Shown here piece after piece: positions 18,371 through 29,400 of a DNA stretch of 64,000 bases. The notes beneath the pieces were generated by a model that saw only the letters and a list, made by a program, of their open reading frames with translations, did no database searches and was not told where the DNA came from. A program made the translations under genes and the position numbers. This DNA comes from Catalinimonas alkaloidigena (lineage in GTDB: Bacteria > Bacteroidota > Bacteroidia > Cytophagales > Cyclobacteriaceae), in assembly GCF_029504655.1 (NCBI RefSeq), contig NZ_JAQFIL010000001.1, positions 3,105,001 to 3,169,000 on the forward strand, given 5' to 3'. The stretch's first letter is position 1; each line of letters opens with the position of its first letter.

Positions 18371-19150
18371 TCAGCTTTGATTTTGTGCTATCATCTGAAA
18401 ACCAAAATACGCTTCAAGTTTCTGTTGAAAATCCTGTTCATCTTTCACCTCTATTTCAGTTCGCTTATTATCTTCGGTAATGATCAAGTGATTGGGTGTA
18501 AGAGTTATTCTTCCGTTTGACTTGGCGATGGAACATAGTTTCTTCTGATACAAAGGAGATTGTTCTGATGTCTGATGAAATGTGCACATTTCCTGAAAAT
18601 CTGAAAGTTTTCTAGGCTTCATGGTAAATTTATACATGGGAGTAAATGTCTCACCATCGTCAAAAGAGCGATTAAGTGAAATTTCCGTATCATTGATCCT
18701 TTGCATGCAGTAAATAACCCCATCCAGCTTTTGGGGCTTCTCAAATTCTAACTTTAGCGGCTCAGGAAAGCTGCTTCCAAAGCCCACATCTACCAACCAT
18801 TGCTCATGCTTATATTCTACAACAAGCGCCACATGAGCAAAGTATGGCCCAAAATTCTGCAACGGCTGAATGTAAACGCTACAAGCGATAAAGTAAGTCT
18901 CAAAGCCTAATGTTTGTAAGACTTCGTAAAACAGACCGTTTAATTCATAGCAGAATCCACCACGTTTACGATCCACGATTTTAGCATAAAACTTATCATG
19001 ATCCAGTGAAATCCACTGCTTGTAGTGTATATCCAGATTTTCAAAAGGTATGTGAGAAACATGCGCCCTGTGCAGCTTACTGAGCGTAGCAAGCGTAGCG
19101 TCTAAAGCTCCGTCATATTTAATACGATGCAGATATTTTTGTAAGTCCAT
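18371..19150 (-). CDS. nat: Arylamine N-acetyltransferase
   Basis: 259 residues, normal for NAT enzymes, which transfer an acetyl group from acetyl-CoA to arylamines or hydrazines. The catalytic Cys-His-Asp triad is intact: Cys in RKRGGFCYELN, His in FAHVALVVEY, Asp in WLVDVGFG. The N-terminal motif HVSHIPFENLDIHY is also typical. Cytoplasmic, monocistronic, with no clear pathway partner; it may also act in secondary-metabolite acyl transfer, as some bacterial NATs do. Confidence 0.92.
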   Translation of the reverse strand: MDLQKYLHRIKYDGALDATLATLSKLHRAHVSHIPFENLDIHYKQWISLDHDKFYAKIVDRKRGGFCYELNGLFYEVLQTLGFETYFIACSVYIQPLQNFGPYFAHVALVVEYKHEQWLVDVGFGSSFPEPLKLEFEKPQKLDGVIYCMQRINDTEISLNRSFDDGETFTPMYKFTMKPRKLSDFQEMCTFHQTSEQSPLYQKKLCSIAKSNGRITLTPNHLIITEDNKRTEIEVKDEQDFQQKLEAYFGFQMIAQNQS

Positions 19151-19254
19151 GCTTGTTAAACTTTAGTATTGAAGACGATGGTTGAAAGAAAAAAAAATTT
19201 ACAAAACACAAAATTCAAGATTTTTGAATTACAGCTTAAGCTTATGTTTTCTAA

Positions 19255-20712
19255 TCAATTCATTTTGTCAGCTGGCTCTTCTCCGTTTTTCATTTCATAA
19301 GGTAGCCGCCAGTAGTTGCCCTGACTGTCGCCATAATACATTCTTGATATACTCAAGCTATCCGGATTTCCATCTGCCCAGAAATAGAGAAATGGATCTT
19401 TTCCATTAACAACCCTACGCACATAATTATGATTCCGCTCACTTAACCGGGTCACCTGCTTGACCTTATTCCAGCTGTTCCCTTCATCATTACTTTTCCA
19501 GATTACTACTTCTCCACCCCCACCATAGGGTTGCGGACTATTTTCTGTAGGAGCAACGACGATCCATTCACCCTTATCAATGAAAAGACTTCCCATATCA
19601 TAGTTATGATCAGAAGTGCCCACCACATGATCTTCCCACGCACTGCCATTCCATCGGATCACGTGCCATTCACGAGGATCGTTGGAAGGTCCGGGTTCAT
19701 GTCCACCACTGGTGATATAGAGGCCAATGGGATTGCCATCCGTATCAAAATTTACATCTTTCAGATACACATTTTTTTCCTGGCTGTAATAATCTCTAAC
19801 TCGTGCCGCATTATTCAGTTGCGTTAATGGAAGTTGCATCATATTGCCTTCAATATCAGTCCAGGTTTCGCCTAAATCTGTGGTTTGTAAATAGTACAGA
19901 TTGGTTCGCCGGTCTACATTTCCATTGGGATGCCAGTTAAAAAAGGTAACTATTTTATCTCCCAGCCTATTGCTCATCTGGTAGTGTCCTCCTTTTTCAT
20001 CCTCTCCTTCTTTGATGCCGGATAGCTTACGATCTCCTGTCCATTTGATACCATCAGGACTACTTTCGTAGTACAGTTCTCTTACACCACTATATTTGGT
20101 GAATAGGTGTAAAAATCCTTTACCGGCTACATACCAGGGCTGGGGATAAGTCATCTCTTCCTCTGAAACCTGTTCAAAGCTCTCAATACTATAAGGAGAT
20201 GCACTTCTATACTTAAAACCCGGACGACTGGTCCCCCTACCACTTACGAATACCCATAGATAACCTTCTTCATCAATGGAAAGGCTGGAGTTATCATGGG
20301 GATCATCAACCCCCTCTTTATCGTGCACTACAGCAGGCCTGGAAACTGTGTTATTCTCATGATCATAACTACCAATCATACAAAGAAGGTAGCGATCTTT
20401 TTCTCCAGTAGTTCCGCCATACACAAAGAATGTCTTATTGACTTCAGGAGCATAGATAGAAAGCGGAACATGCTTGGCTGTGTAGGTTCCTAAGCCTCCT
20501 GAATATTTGTCGCCGTACTCATAAAACTGATTTAGTGTAAACCATATGCCCTTATAACCATCAATTTTAACTACTTCTGAACTGTCGGCCGGTGCATTTA
20601 CTACCTCATTGTTTTGAAGCGAAGCAGAGCAACCGTATAAAAAAATGATCCATAAGAATAGCAGACCAAAAGAGTGTAAATTCAAGTACATGAGGGGATT
20701 TGTAACTTTCAT
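19255..20712 (-). CDS. BNR-repeat (BNR_4-type) lipoprotein
   Basis: 485 residues. Lipoprotein signal ending in LYGCS (Cys28). The mature part begins DGYKGIWFTLNQFYEYGDKYSGGLGTY-like (VKIDGYKGIWF), typical for the BNR_4 family, followed by five-bladed-propeller style segments with the DEEGYLWVFVSGRG, SPDGIKW and TTDLGETWTD Asp-box motifs. Such proteins are found in polysaccharide-use loci as putative glycosidases or binding proteins. No SusC/SusD pair is in the window, so this is not part of a standard polysaccharide-use locus. Exact substrate unknown. Confidence 0.78.
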   Translation of the reverse strand: MKVTNPLMYLNLHSFGLLFLWIIFLYGCSASLQNNEVVNAPADSSEVVKIDGYKGIWFTLNQFYEYGDKYSGGLGTYTAKHVPLSIYAPEVNKTFFVYGGTTGEKDRYLLCMIGSYDHENNTVSRPAVVHDKEGVDDPHDNSSLSIDEEGYLWVFVSGRGTSRPGFKYRSASPYSIESFEQVSEEEMTYPQPWYVAGKGFLHLFTKYSGVRELYYESSPDGIKWTGDRKLSGIKEGEDEKGGHYQMSNRLGDKIVTFFNWHPNGNVDRRTNLYYLQTTDLGETWTDIEGNMMQLPLTQLNNAARVRDYYSQEKNVYLKDVNFDTDGNPIGLYITSGGHEPGPSNDPREWHVIRWNGSAWEDHVVGTSDHNYDMGSLFIDKGEWIVVAPTENSPQPYGGGGEVVIWKSNDEGNSWNKVKQVTRLSERNHNYVRRVVNGKDPFLYFWADGNPDSLSISRMYYGDSQGNYWRLPYEMKNGEEPADKMN

Positions 20713-20930
20713 ACCTAAAAAAAAGGACAGTTGTATTAATTAACCTACTAAGCTTAAGCATTTTTTCTGAAACAAACTTCACTACTTCCCATTGATCTTG
20801 GAAAAGAAGTTCATAATTTGATGACTAATAAGCAGGCTGTAAATATTCAAATATTTTTACTTGTATTTTTCAATGCAGTCAACAACAAAGATTTATCACG
20901 TATTTTTTCACTTTATAATTATTTGATTTT

Positions 20931-21332
20931 ATGAACATTTCACTAGAACAAGCACAAGCACTCGTAGCTGCTGCAAAAAAGAAATCTGAAGATATGAATC
21001 TAAAGATGAACATTGCGATAGTGGACGGGGGAGCTAACCTGGTAGCCTTTGCGCGTATGGACGGTGCATGGCTGGGATCCGTTGACATTGCCATAAAAAA
21101 AGCGAAAACTGCCCGTTTCTTTGACATGCCTACCGGAGATATAGGAGGATTATCTCAACCAGGGGGTGCGCTTTACAATATTGAACACTCCAATGGAGGC
21201 CTGATTACTTTTCCTGGCGGATTACCTATAAAAAATGCTCAGGGTGAGATTATAGGTGGCATCGGCGTTTCGGGAAGTACAGTTGAGAATGATCATACTG
21301 TGGCTGAAGCGGGACTTTCAGGATTGAACTAA
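20931..21332 (+). CDS. GlcG/HbpS-family haem-binding-like protein
   Basis: 133 residues, the usual size. The family pattern is clear: [70 protein letters not shown]. Members include GlcG of the glycolate locus and the haem-degradation/sensor protein HbpS; many have no proven role. No signal peptide is visible, so it is likely cytoplasmic. It stands alone with its own terminator. Confidence 0.88.
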   Translation: MNISLEQAQALVAAAKKKSEDMNLKMNIAIVDGGANLVAFARMDGAWLGSVDIAIKKAKTARFFDMPTGDIGGLSQPGGALYNIEHSNGGLITFPGGLPIKNAQGEIIGGIGVSGSTVENDHTVAEAGLSGLN

Positions 21333-21349
21333 AGATAAAATCATGTTCT

Positions 21350-21384
21350 AGCCTTTGCTATTTTTCCAAGTAAAGGCTTTTTTT
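21350..21384 (+). terminator. Terminator after the GlcG-like gene
   Basis: AGCCTTT (21350-21356) pairs with AAAGGCT (21372-21378), followed directly by more T residues. Confidence 0.75.
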
Positions 21385-21457
21385 ATGTACAAGCATACTA
21401 CTTCTCCTCTGGATTAAGTTATAAATTGCAGCAAGTAAATAAACTCCGAGTATACAT

Positions 21458-22696
21458 ATGGCAATAAGATTCAGAGGTCTTTTTTTTATAATTTCTCTCT
21501 TATTCACAATACCTACAAATGGTCAAGCGATTGTACAACCTACCTTATCCCCTCAAGCAGAAATCAGTCTGATCACCTGCGCTCCCGGCTCTGCTCTCTT
21601 TGAAGCTTTTGGACATTCCGCCATTAGGGTCAATGATCCGGTTTCCGGTTTTGATATGGCATATAATTATGGCGTTTTTGATTTTGACCAACCCAACTTC
21701 TACCTAAATTTTGCCAAAGGATATCTGCTTTACAAACTTGGCACTGCTGAATTTGATCGTTTCCTTTATCAATATATGTACTTTGACCGAACGGTTGAAG
21801 AACAAATTCTTGACCTGACTCACGATCAAAAAAATGCTGTCTTCAAATTTCTACAATTAAATAGTCTTCCTGAAAACCGGGAATATTATTACGATTACTT
21901 CTTTGACAATTGTGCTACACGTCCCCGCGATGTATTTATAGAAATTTTGGGAGATTCTTTGCGATTTGACTATGGATATGCAGATACTCTGGACTATACG
22001 ATTAGAGGTCTGATTGATCGCTACATTGAAGACAAAGACCAGTTCGCTTGGGGTGATCTGGGGATAGATTTAGGCCTGGGGGCTAACATAGATCGCCTTG
22101 CCACTCCTTTTGAGTATATGTACCAGCCTGAATTTCTGTATCTTGCCTTTGAAGGCGCTACGCTTGCTCAGGCTGACGGCAGCATAAGTCCGTTGGTAAA
22201 TCAAACAAAAACGCTTTATCAGGGTGCCCCCCAATCAGATCAAATCTCTACTACCTTTACCCCCAGCTTTGTGTTCTGGACATTACTGGTACTTCTTGCA
22301 ATAGCTTCAGCTTTTGAGCTCTGGAAACAAAAATATCAACTGTTGGCCTTTGATTTTCTTTTTTTTGCGTTTTTAGGCTTATATGGTTTATTGCTTGTTT
22401 TCCTTTGGTTCTTTACCAACCACACGGCAGCAACTCATAACTGGAACATGCTATGGGGATGGCCTACCCATGTGATTGCCGCGTTTTTAGTTTTGATCCG
22501 GAAGCCTCCTAAACTATTAAAATTCTATTTCATACTGACTGCCTTGCTTACCAGCTTTTTGCTGTTTTTCTGGGCATGGTTACCTCAGGATTTGCACGAC
22601 TCTTTAATTCCATTTCTAATCCTTATAGTCATGAGGTCTTTGGTGGTTATCAAGCTCAAACTTATGCCGAATAAAGCAACTCCTGTACAGGCTTGA
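21458..22696 (+). CDS. Lnb_N (DUF4105) membrane protein
   Basis: 412 residues. Signal peptide (IISLLFTIPTNGQA) then the DUF4105 domain: LITCAPGSALFEAFGHSAIR, MAYNYGVFDFDQPNFY, FFDNCATRPRDVF. The His and Cys in these segments resemble the papain-like arrangement proposed for the fold. From about residue 265 five hydrophobic segments follow (TFTPSFVFWTLLVLLAIAS onward), so the domain is periplasmic and anchored in the inner membrane. Common in Bacteroidota; precise function unknown. No operon partner is evident. Confidence 0.85.
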   Translation: MAIRFRGLFFIISLLFTIPTNGQAIVQPTLSPQAEISLITCAPGSALFEAFGHSAIRVNDPVSGFDMAYNYGVFDFDQPNFYLNFAKGYLLYKLGTAEFDRFLYQYMYFDRTVEEQILDLTHDQKNAVFKFLQLNSLPENREYYYDYFFDNCATRPRDVFIEILGDSLRFDYGYADTLDYTIRGLIDRYIEDKDQFAWGDLGIDLGLGANIDRLATPFEYMYQPEFLYLAFEGATLAQADGSISPLVNQTKTLYQGAPQSDQISTTFTPSFVFWTLLVLLAIASAFELWKQKYQLLAFDFLFFAFLGLYGLLLVFLWFFTNHTAATHNWNMLWGWPTHVIAAFLVLIRKPPKLLKFYFILTALLTSFLLFFWAWLPQDLHDSLIPFLILIVMRSLVVIKLKLMPNKATPVQA

Positions 22697-22878
22697 TTTT
22701 TAATTTATTGCGAAGCTCTATATCCAGTCAGGCTCAGCAATTGTAAAACGAGGAATAAAAACTCAAAAAAACCCGTTGTAGTTAAGAATGAGCAATTGAA
22801 AATCTTAATTGCTATAAGTTTTGCAAAATGTGTTATAAATTAAACGCTAATTCTTTGAATCAAGTAAGTAAGTAAAGC

Positions 22879-25800
22879 ATGAAAATTCTTATTCATATTA
22901 AGCTCAGCAGTCTGTTTCTGGTATGCCTGCTTCTAACCAAATGTCAGGAGGCAACTGTAGACAGAAGGATCAAAGCGCTGGCACCCGAAAAAACCGCCCA
23001 GATGTCAAAAGATATTGAGGCCAGCGTTAATCCTGAGCTTGCTGAAGGTATTACTTTAAACATTTGGGGTGTTGACTCACTCGTTGCCGATCCCATAGCG
23101 ATTGATATCAATGATCAGGGGCATCTATACTATACAAGAACCACCCGTCGCAAAAGTACAGAGCTGGATATTCGGGCCCACCCTAGCTGGGAGACAGCTT
23201 CAATTAAAATGCAATCGGTTGAAGACCGAAGAGAATTTTTGCGCAATACGCTTTCAGCTGAAAATAGCGACCAACATGAATGGCTTGATGATCTGAACGG
23301 CGATGGTTTAAATGACTGGCGGGACATGACAGTAGAAAGTGAGCAGATATATCGTCTTGAGGATGTCAATGGAGATGGCGTGGCAGACCTTTCACAATTA
23401 GTGGTGGAAGGATTTAGAGATGAACTCACAGACATAGCCGGAGCGGTATTGACCCATAACGATGACCTTTATGTTGGGGTTGCTCCTGATATGTGGAAAA
23501 TTAAAGATAGTGATGGAGATGGTGTTGCCGATGAAAAAACTTCTATTGCGCAGGGATTTGGGGTACATATAGGATTTGGTGGCCATAATCTTTCCGGCCT
23601 GGAAATGGGCCCTGATGGAAGGATTTACTGGGGTATCGGTGATATCGGATTTAATGGAGTGGGTCCTGACGGCAAAGAATGGAAGTATCCTAACCGGGGC
23701 GTGATTGTGAGAGCCAATCCTGATGGCTCTGACTTTGAAGTCTTTGCCATGGGCTTGCGCAATACCCATGAATTTGTATTTGATGAATATGGTAATCTTA
23801 TTAGTGTAGATAATGATGGTGACCATCCGGGTGAAAGCGAAAGACTGGTTTACATTGTGAACGGTTCAGATACCGGATGGCGCATTAACTGGCAGTTTGG
23901 TAAATATCGTGATCCGGATAATAATGAATACAAAGTCTGGATGGATGAGGAATTATATAAACCTCGTTTTGAAGGTCAGGCAGCCTACATCACCCCTTGT
24001 ATTCAAAACTATGTCAACGGCCCTACCGGCATGCTATACAATCCTGGTACAGCATTAAGCTCCAAATGGAAAAACACTTTTTTTGTAGCAGAATTTGCCG
24101 GCACTCCTACTAGATCGGGCATTCATGCTTTCAAATTGCAAGCCGAAGGAGCCACATTTAAGTTAGGCAATACTGAAAAGATTCTGGGCAATGTGCTGGC
24201 TACCGGGCTGGACTTCGGTCCTGATGGCAGCATGTATGTGGCCGACTGGATTGACGGCTGGAATACCAAAGACTATGGCAGAGTCTGGAAGCTGGATGCT
24301 CCCGGGGGTGACAACTGGGAGGAGCGTAAACAAACCGCTGAGATCCTCCCTCAGGACTTTTCCCAGTTTCCTCTGGGTCAACTCAGCCAGCTCCTGAAAA
24401 ACCCTGACCAGCGTGTTCGCCAGAAAGCCCAGTTTGAGCTGGCCAGGCGGGGTGAGCAGGGCGCTGCCACCTTTGAGGAAAACATCGCTCAAACCGATAA
24501 CCAACTCGCCCGCGTGCATGCCATCTGGGGGCTGGCACAAATCGCGCGCATGCAGGACCTCAGCTTTGCGCAACCCCTTGTTCCGCTGCTGCAGGACAAG
24601 GACCCCGAGATCAGAGCTCAGGCCGCCCGCTGGCTGGGGGATATCCGTTACCAGGAAGCCGGGGATGAGCTTATCGCTCTGCTGGATGATGATTTTGCCC
24701 GTGCCCGTTTCTTCGCTGCCGAAGCCCTGGGAAGAATCGCCTACACTGAGGCGGTACAGCCGCTGATCAGCTTGCTGGAAGCCAATGCCGATGAAGATGC
24801 CTACATCCGCCATGCCGCCAGTTTAGCACTCGCCAGAATCAATAATGTAGAAGCAATCGTTGAGCTACATGATTACCCTTCCCGTGCTGTCAGAATGGGC
24901 GCTGTGCTGGCACTCAGAAGAATGGGTGATGCGGGGATCACCAACTTCTTAGAGGATGAAGATGAACTCATCGTCACCGAAGCGGCCCGCGCTATCAATG
25001 ATGACTTTTCTATTGAAGCAGCCCTGCCCGCATTGGGCGATGTGCTGCAAAAAGATAGGTTTACCCATGAGGCGCTGATCAGAAGAGCCATCAACGCCAA
25101 CCTCAGGGTAGGTACTGATGAGGCCATGCAGAACCTGATTGACTATGCTTTGAGCGCCTCTGCCCCTGCTGAGATGAGGGCAGAAGCCATAGCCACCCTG
25201 AGTACCTGGGCCAGGCCCTCGGTGCTGGACAGGGTGACTGGCCGATACAGAGGAGAGATGCAAAGAGATGCTTCTGAGCTAAAAATGAAAGCCGGGGATG
25301 CCCTGATCAGTCTGACAGCAAATCAGAAAAACTCTATCCGATTAAGTGCTACCCAGGCCATAGGTAAGCTCAAGGTTGAAACAGGGACTACCCGCCTGAT
25401 GGCAGTCCTGCAAAATGATGCTGACCCTGAGGTCAGAGTAGCAGCCCTCAGGGCGCTGGCCAACATGAACACTGAGCAGATGGATCAGGCCATAGAAGAG
25501 GCCCTTACCGACAATGAAAAAATGGTCAGAATTGCAGGCCTGGACCTGATGAAGCAGATGGACATTTCGAATAATTTAAAAGTAGTATTGCTTTCCGAAG
25601 TCATTGATAAAAGGACAGTGGAAGAAAAACAGGCCGCGCTTTTAACTTTAGGAAGCTTACCTGTAAGTGAAACCCAGGCTACTTTTGAGCAATTACTTAA
25701 ACAATTAGAAAATGGAAACTTACACCCGGGAGTACAATTAGAATTGGCGGAAGCCATAGACAGTACTCATTCAGCGGGCTTACAAACCCGCTTAAATGAC

Positions 25801-26286
25801 ATACAGGCATCAATGTCTCCTGACGAGCTTTTGGCTTCCTATCAGGGTGCCCTATACGGTGGTGATCCCGAGCAGGGACAGAAGTTGCTATACAGACATC
25901 CTACAGCCCAATGCATGAAATGCCATGCGATTGAAGATTATGGGAGCAACGTTGCCCCTAAATTAGACGGGATTGGAAGTAAATTAAGCAGGGAGCAGAT
26001 ATTGGAAGCAATTATAAATCCTAGTGCGCGAATCTCTCCTGGTTATGGTTCAATCACCTTAGAAATGCAAAACGGCAATACGTTGAGCGGTATATATCAG
26101 GGAGAAACTGATGAAAGCATAACACTCAAAATCGGTAACAGACCTGATACGGTAATAGTAAAAGAACAAGTGATCAACCGTAATTTTGCTCCTTCCAGTA
26201 TGCCTGATATGAAGAATTTTTTAACAAAAAAAGAAATCAGAAATCTGGTCGCTTTTCTCTCTGCTCAGATCAAAGAAAATATTTGA
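22879..26286 (+). CDS. Dehydrogenase/HEAT/cytochrome c lipoprotein
   Basis: 1135 residues. Lipoprotein signal (LLLTKC, about Cys22). Residues about 40-475 form a beta-propeller-like domain with three acidic calcium-type loops (DLNGDGLNDW, DVNGDGVADLS, DSDGDGVADEKT) and GLRNTHEFVFDEYGNLISVDNDGDH-type signatures of sugar dehydrogenase-like proteins. HEAT repeats occupy about 495-900 (RVRQKAQFELARRG, DPEIRAQAARWLGDI). A C-type haem motif CMKCH lies near residue 1012, with a later SSMPDMKNFL supplying the Met ligand. Similar in layout to the gene at 12705-16541 but without DUF6807. The stretch coding for residues about 434-894 is far more GC-rich (near 60% in sampled lines) than its flanks (near 40%). 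Confidence 0.85.
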   Translation: MKILIHIKLSSLFLVCLLLTKCQEATVDRRIKALAPEKTAQMSKDIEASVNPELAEGITLNIWGVDSLVADPIAIDINDQGHLYYTRTTRRKSTELDIRAHPSWETASIKMQSVEDRREFLRNTLSAENSDQHEWLDDLNGDGLNDWRDMTVESEQIYRLEDVNGDGVADLSQLVVEGFRDELTDIAGAVLTHNDDLYVGVAPDMWKIKDSDGDGVADEKTSIAQGFGVHIGFGGHNLSGLEMGPDGRIYWGIGDIGFNGVGPDGKEWKYPNRGVIVRANPDGSDFEVFAMGLRNTHEFVFDEYGNLISVDNDGDHPGESERLVYIVNGSDTGWRINWQFGKYRDPDNNEYKVWMDEELYKPRFEGQAAYITPCIQNYVNGPTGMLYNPGTALSSKWKNTFFVAEFAGTPTRSGIHAFKLQAEGATFKLGNTEKILGNVLATGLDFGPDGSMYVADWIDGWNTKDYGRVWKLDAPGGDNWEERKQTAEILPQDFSQFPLGQLSQLLKNPDQRVRQKAQFELARRGEQGAATFEENIAQTDNQLARVHAIWGLAQIARMQDLSFAQPLVPLLQDKDPEIRAQAARWLGDIRYQEAGDELIALLDDDFARARFFAAEALGRIAYTEAVQPLISLLEANADEDAYIRHAASLALARINNVEAIVELHDYPSRAVRMGAVLALRRMGDAGITNFLEDEDELIVTEAARAINDDFSIEAALPALGDVLQKDRFTHEALIRRAINANLRVGTDEAMQNLIDYALSASAPAEMRAEAIATLSTWARPSVLDRVTGRYRGEMQRDASELKMKAGDALISLTANQKNSIRLSATQAIGKLKVETGTTRLMAVLQNDADPEVRVAALRALANMNTEQMDQAIEEALTDNEKMVRIAGLDLMKQMDISNNLKVVLLSEVIDKRTVEEKQAALLTLGSLPVSETQATFEQLLKQLENGNLHPGVQLELAEAIDSTHSAGLQTRLNDIQASMSPDELLASYQGALYGGDPEQGQKLLYRHPTAQCMKCHAIEDYGSNVAPKLDGIGSKLSREQILEAIINPSARISPGYGSITLEMQNGNTLSGIYQGETDESITLKIGNRPDTVIVKEQVINRNFAPSSMPDMKNFLTKKEIRNLVAFLSAQIKENI

Positions 26287-26310
26287 TTTTAAGCAAGCCA
26301 CTCATTTACA

Positions 26311-26341
26311 AGCGCTAACAGGTGAAAAACCTGTTGGCGCT
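26311..26341 (+). terminator. Long stem-loop after the dehydrogenase/cytochrome gene
   Basis: AGCGCTAACAGGT (26311-26323) and ACCTGTTGGCGCT (26329-26341) form a 13-pair stem with one G-U pair and a GAAAA loop; a modest T-rich tract (GTTATTTTA) follows. Confidence 0.75.
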
Positions 26342-26422
26342 GTTATTTTACTCCCTCTCCTTTTTGCCCTTCTTCTTGTTAATTCATTTTGATTTAATTG
26401 TGCTTTTACTAAACTTTTACAC

Positions 26423-29400
26423 ATGAATGGCAAAGAAAAAAAATGGAAAATCTGGGTTGATACAGGAGGCACCTTCACCGATTGTATCGCTACTGATCCT
26501 GAAGATCATGTAAAAAGAATTAAAGTTCTCAGCACCAGTGCTTTAAGAGGAAGAATCTCAGAGAAAACTGAAGCAAATACTATCAGAGTGACTGTACACT
26601 GGCCAGTATCCAAAGATATCTTTCATAGATATCAATTTCGTGTACTTGGAGAAGATCATCCCACCCTGTTTATAGATTCTTTTGATTTTAAAAACCAACA
26701 CTTAAAGCTAAGTAATACATTAGAACTTGAGCAGCTTGAAGGTAGAGATTTTGAGATCTTTTCTCAGGATGAAGCGCCAATACTTGCTGCAAGGCTAGCT
26801 ACTGAAACACCCCTGACACAGACACTTCCACCCATGGAAATGCGACTCGGGTCTACCAGGGGTACCAATGCTTTGTTAGAACATAAAGGAGCTAAAACAG
26901 CACTACTCATCACCCAGGGTTTTGCTGACCTTCTTGCCATTGATACTCAACAACGCCCTGATATTTTTATGCTTAATGTAATTAAACCCAAGCCTTACTA
27001 CCATGAGGTAATTGAAGTTAAAGAAAGGATTGATGCTAAAGGAAATGTACTGACAACACTTTCACAGACTGATATTGATGACGTTATTCTAAAACTGAAA
27101 AAAGGTAAATCTGAAACTGTTGCCGTTGCATTTATGCACAGTTATCTCAATAATACTCATGAAACTATGCTGGCGAAAGCTCTGAATGAAGCTGGCTTTA
27201 ACTATGTTTCTCTTTCTTCTGACTTAGCGCCATCCATCAAAATTCTCCCCCGGGCCAAGACCGCTTTAATAAATGCATACCTATCTCCACTGGTCGGTGA
27301 CTACCTGAAGTCTGTGAAAAGTAAGCTGGACAGTAGTTCACTGAAAGTGATGACCAGTGCCGGGGGCTTGGTGAGTTCGGAGCTTTATCATCCTAAAGAT
27401 AGTTTGTTAAGTGGGCCAGCAGGTGGTGTAGTGGGTGCATCTCATTTCTGCAAGCAGGCGGGAAAGACAGAGCCTGATATACAAAGAATACTTGCATTTG
27501 ACATGGGGGGGACCAGCACCGATGTATCCCGTTATGATGGAGAATTTGATTATCGCTACGAAACTTCAGTAGGAGATATCAATCTATATAGCCCAGCCCT
27601 TGCCATTGAAACCGTTGCGGCCGGAGGTGGCTCATGTTGCACATTTGATGGTCACAAGTTAAGTGTAGGACCTGAAAGTGCAGGCGCTCGTCCCGGACCT
27701 GCCTGTTACGGTTTTGGAGGTCCCCTGACGATTACCGATGTTAATTTATTATTGGGAAGAATAAACGAAGACCGCTTTGGAATTCCTATCAGCAAAGATA
27801 AAGCGAAAGAAGCCTTACATGCTTTGAAGCAGCAAATGGTAAATCATAGAAGTGATACCTACAGTGATGAGGATATACTTCTCGGTTTACTGACTATCGC
27901 AAATGAAAAAATGACTGATGCTATTCGCAAGGTTTCCGTTCGCAAAGGATATAATCCACAGGATCATGCCTTACTGGCTTGTGGTGGAGCAGGTGGTCAA
28001 CATGCTTGTAACATCTCACAAATATTAGGCATAAAAAAAGTAATAGTTCCTTACGAAGCGGGGTTATTAAGTGCTTACGGTATGGGACAGGCAGCGATAG
28101 AACGTTTTGTCAGTAAACAAATTCTTCTTCCTCTTGATGCGATATCTGATCTAAACAACATTTGTACTACGCAGAAACGTGAAGCACTTGATTTACTACA
28201 ATCCGAAGGCTATAATTTCCATGAGACAGAAATACGTTTCGTCAAATTATATTTACGCTTTGAAGGCCAGGAAAGCAAGCTGGAAATAGATTATAAGGAT
28301 AACATAAATGTATCTGAGGCTTTTCGGGAAAAATATACCAAGTTATTTGGGCATTGGCTGAATGATCAGATTATTGAACTTGAATCCATCAAAGTGGTAG
28401 CTTCTACTACATCTTTGAAAGAAGAGTCAACTGCTGAGTTCATAGATAAATATACACCTGATACTAATACTTTTCAGCAAAGTTGGGTGGTTGATCAATG
28501 GAAAGAAATTCCTGTTTATTATTGGGAGTCTCTACATGAGGGGGCAACAATAAATGGCCCTGCTCTACTGGTCAGTGATAATTGCACCCTGAGCGTTGAT
28601 CAGGGTTGGTCATTATTTATTGATCAGGAAAATACTGCCATTCTGAACCATCAGCCTTCTGAAAAAAACCATACATCCGATCAGCCGGAGGAAGTTCAGC
28701 TAGAACTTTTTACCAATCGCTTTGGAGCTATCGCTGAAGAGATGGGTGCCTTGCTGGAAAGAACTTCATTTTCTGTAAACGTAAAGGAAAGGCTAGATTT
28801 TTCATGCGCTCTTTTAGATTCGGATGGTGAATTGATCGTCAATGCCCCACATATTCCTGTGCACCTGGGAAGTATGGGAATCTGCGTTCGCAGTGTAAGG
28901 GATACTTTGAAACTTGAAGAAGGCGATGTTGCCATTACGAATCACCCACGCTATGGAGGCTCTCATCTTCCAGACATCACCTTGATCAGTCCTGTCTTTT
29001 ATGATCATAAACTGGTAGGCTATGTGGCCAACCGGGCACATCATGCAGAATTAGGAGGTAAAAGACCCGGCTCTATGCCTCCCGATGCCAAATCTCTGGC
29101 TGAAGAAGGTGTTGTAATTTCTCCTACCTATCTTGTCCGAAAAGGTGAAGTAAAATGGGAGGAAATACGAAAAATATTATCTTTTGCACGCTACCCTAGC
29201 AGAGCGTTAGAAGAAAATATTGCAGACCTCAATGGTGCCTTGGCATCTGTTAAATTTGGGGTTGAGGGACTTTCAAAACTCTGTCATGAATATGGTTTAG
29301 AAAAGATTCAATATTTTATGAATGCAATTAAAGAATACGCGCATTCTTGTTTACTAAGTAGTCTTAAAAATATTGAAGCAGGTTTTTTTGATGCCATAGA

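Noticed and set aside
24163..24813. 216-residue open frame on the minus strand inside the dehydrogenase/cytochrome gene
   Set aside because: It lies in the GC-rich block, where stop codons are rare on the opposite strand; the plus-strand protein has clear HEAT repeats across the whole stretch.
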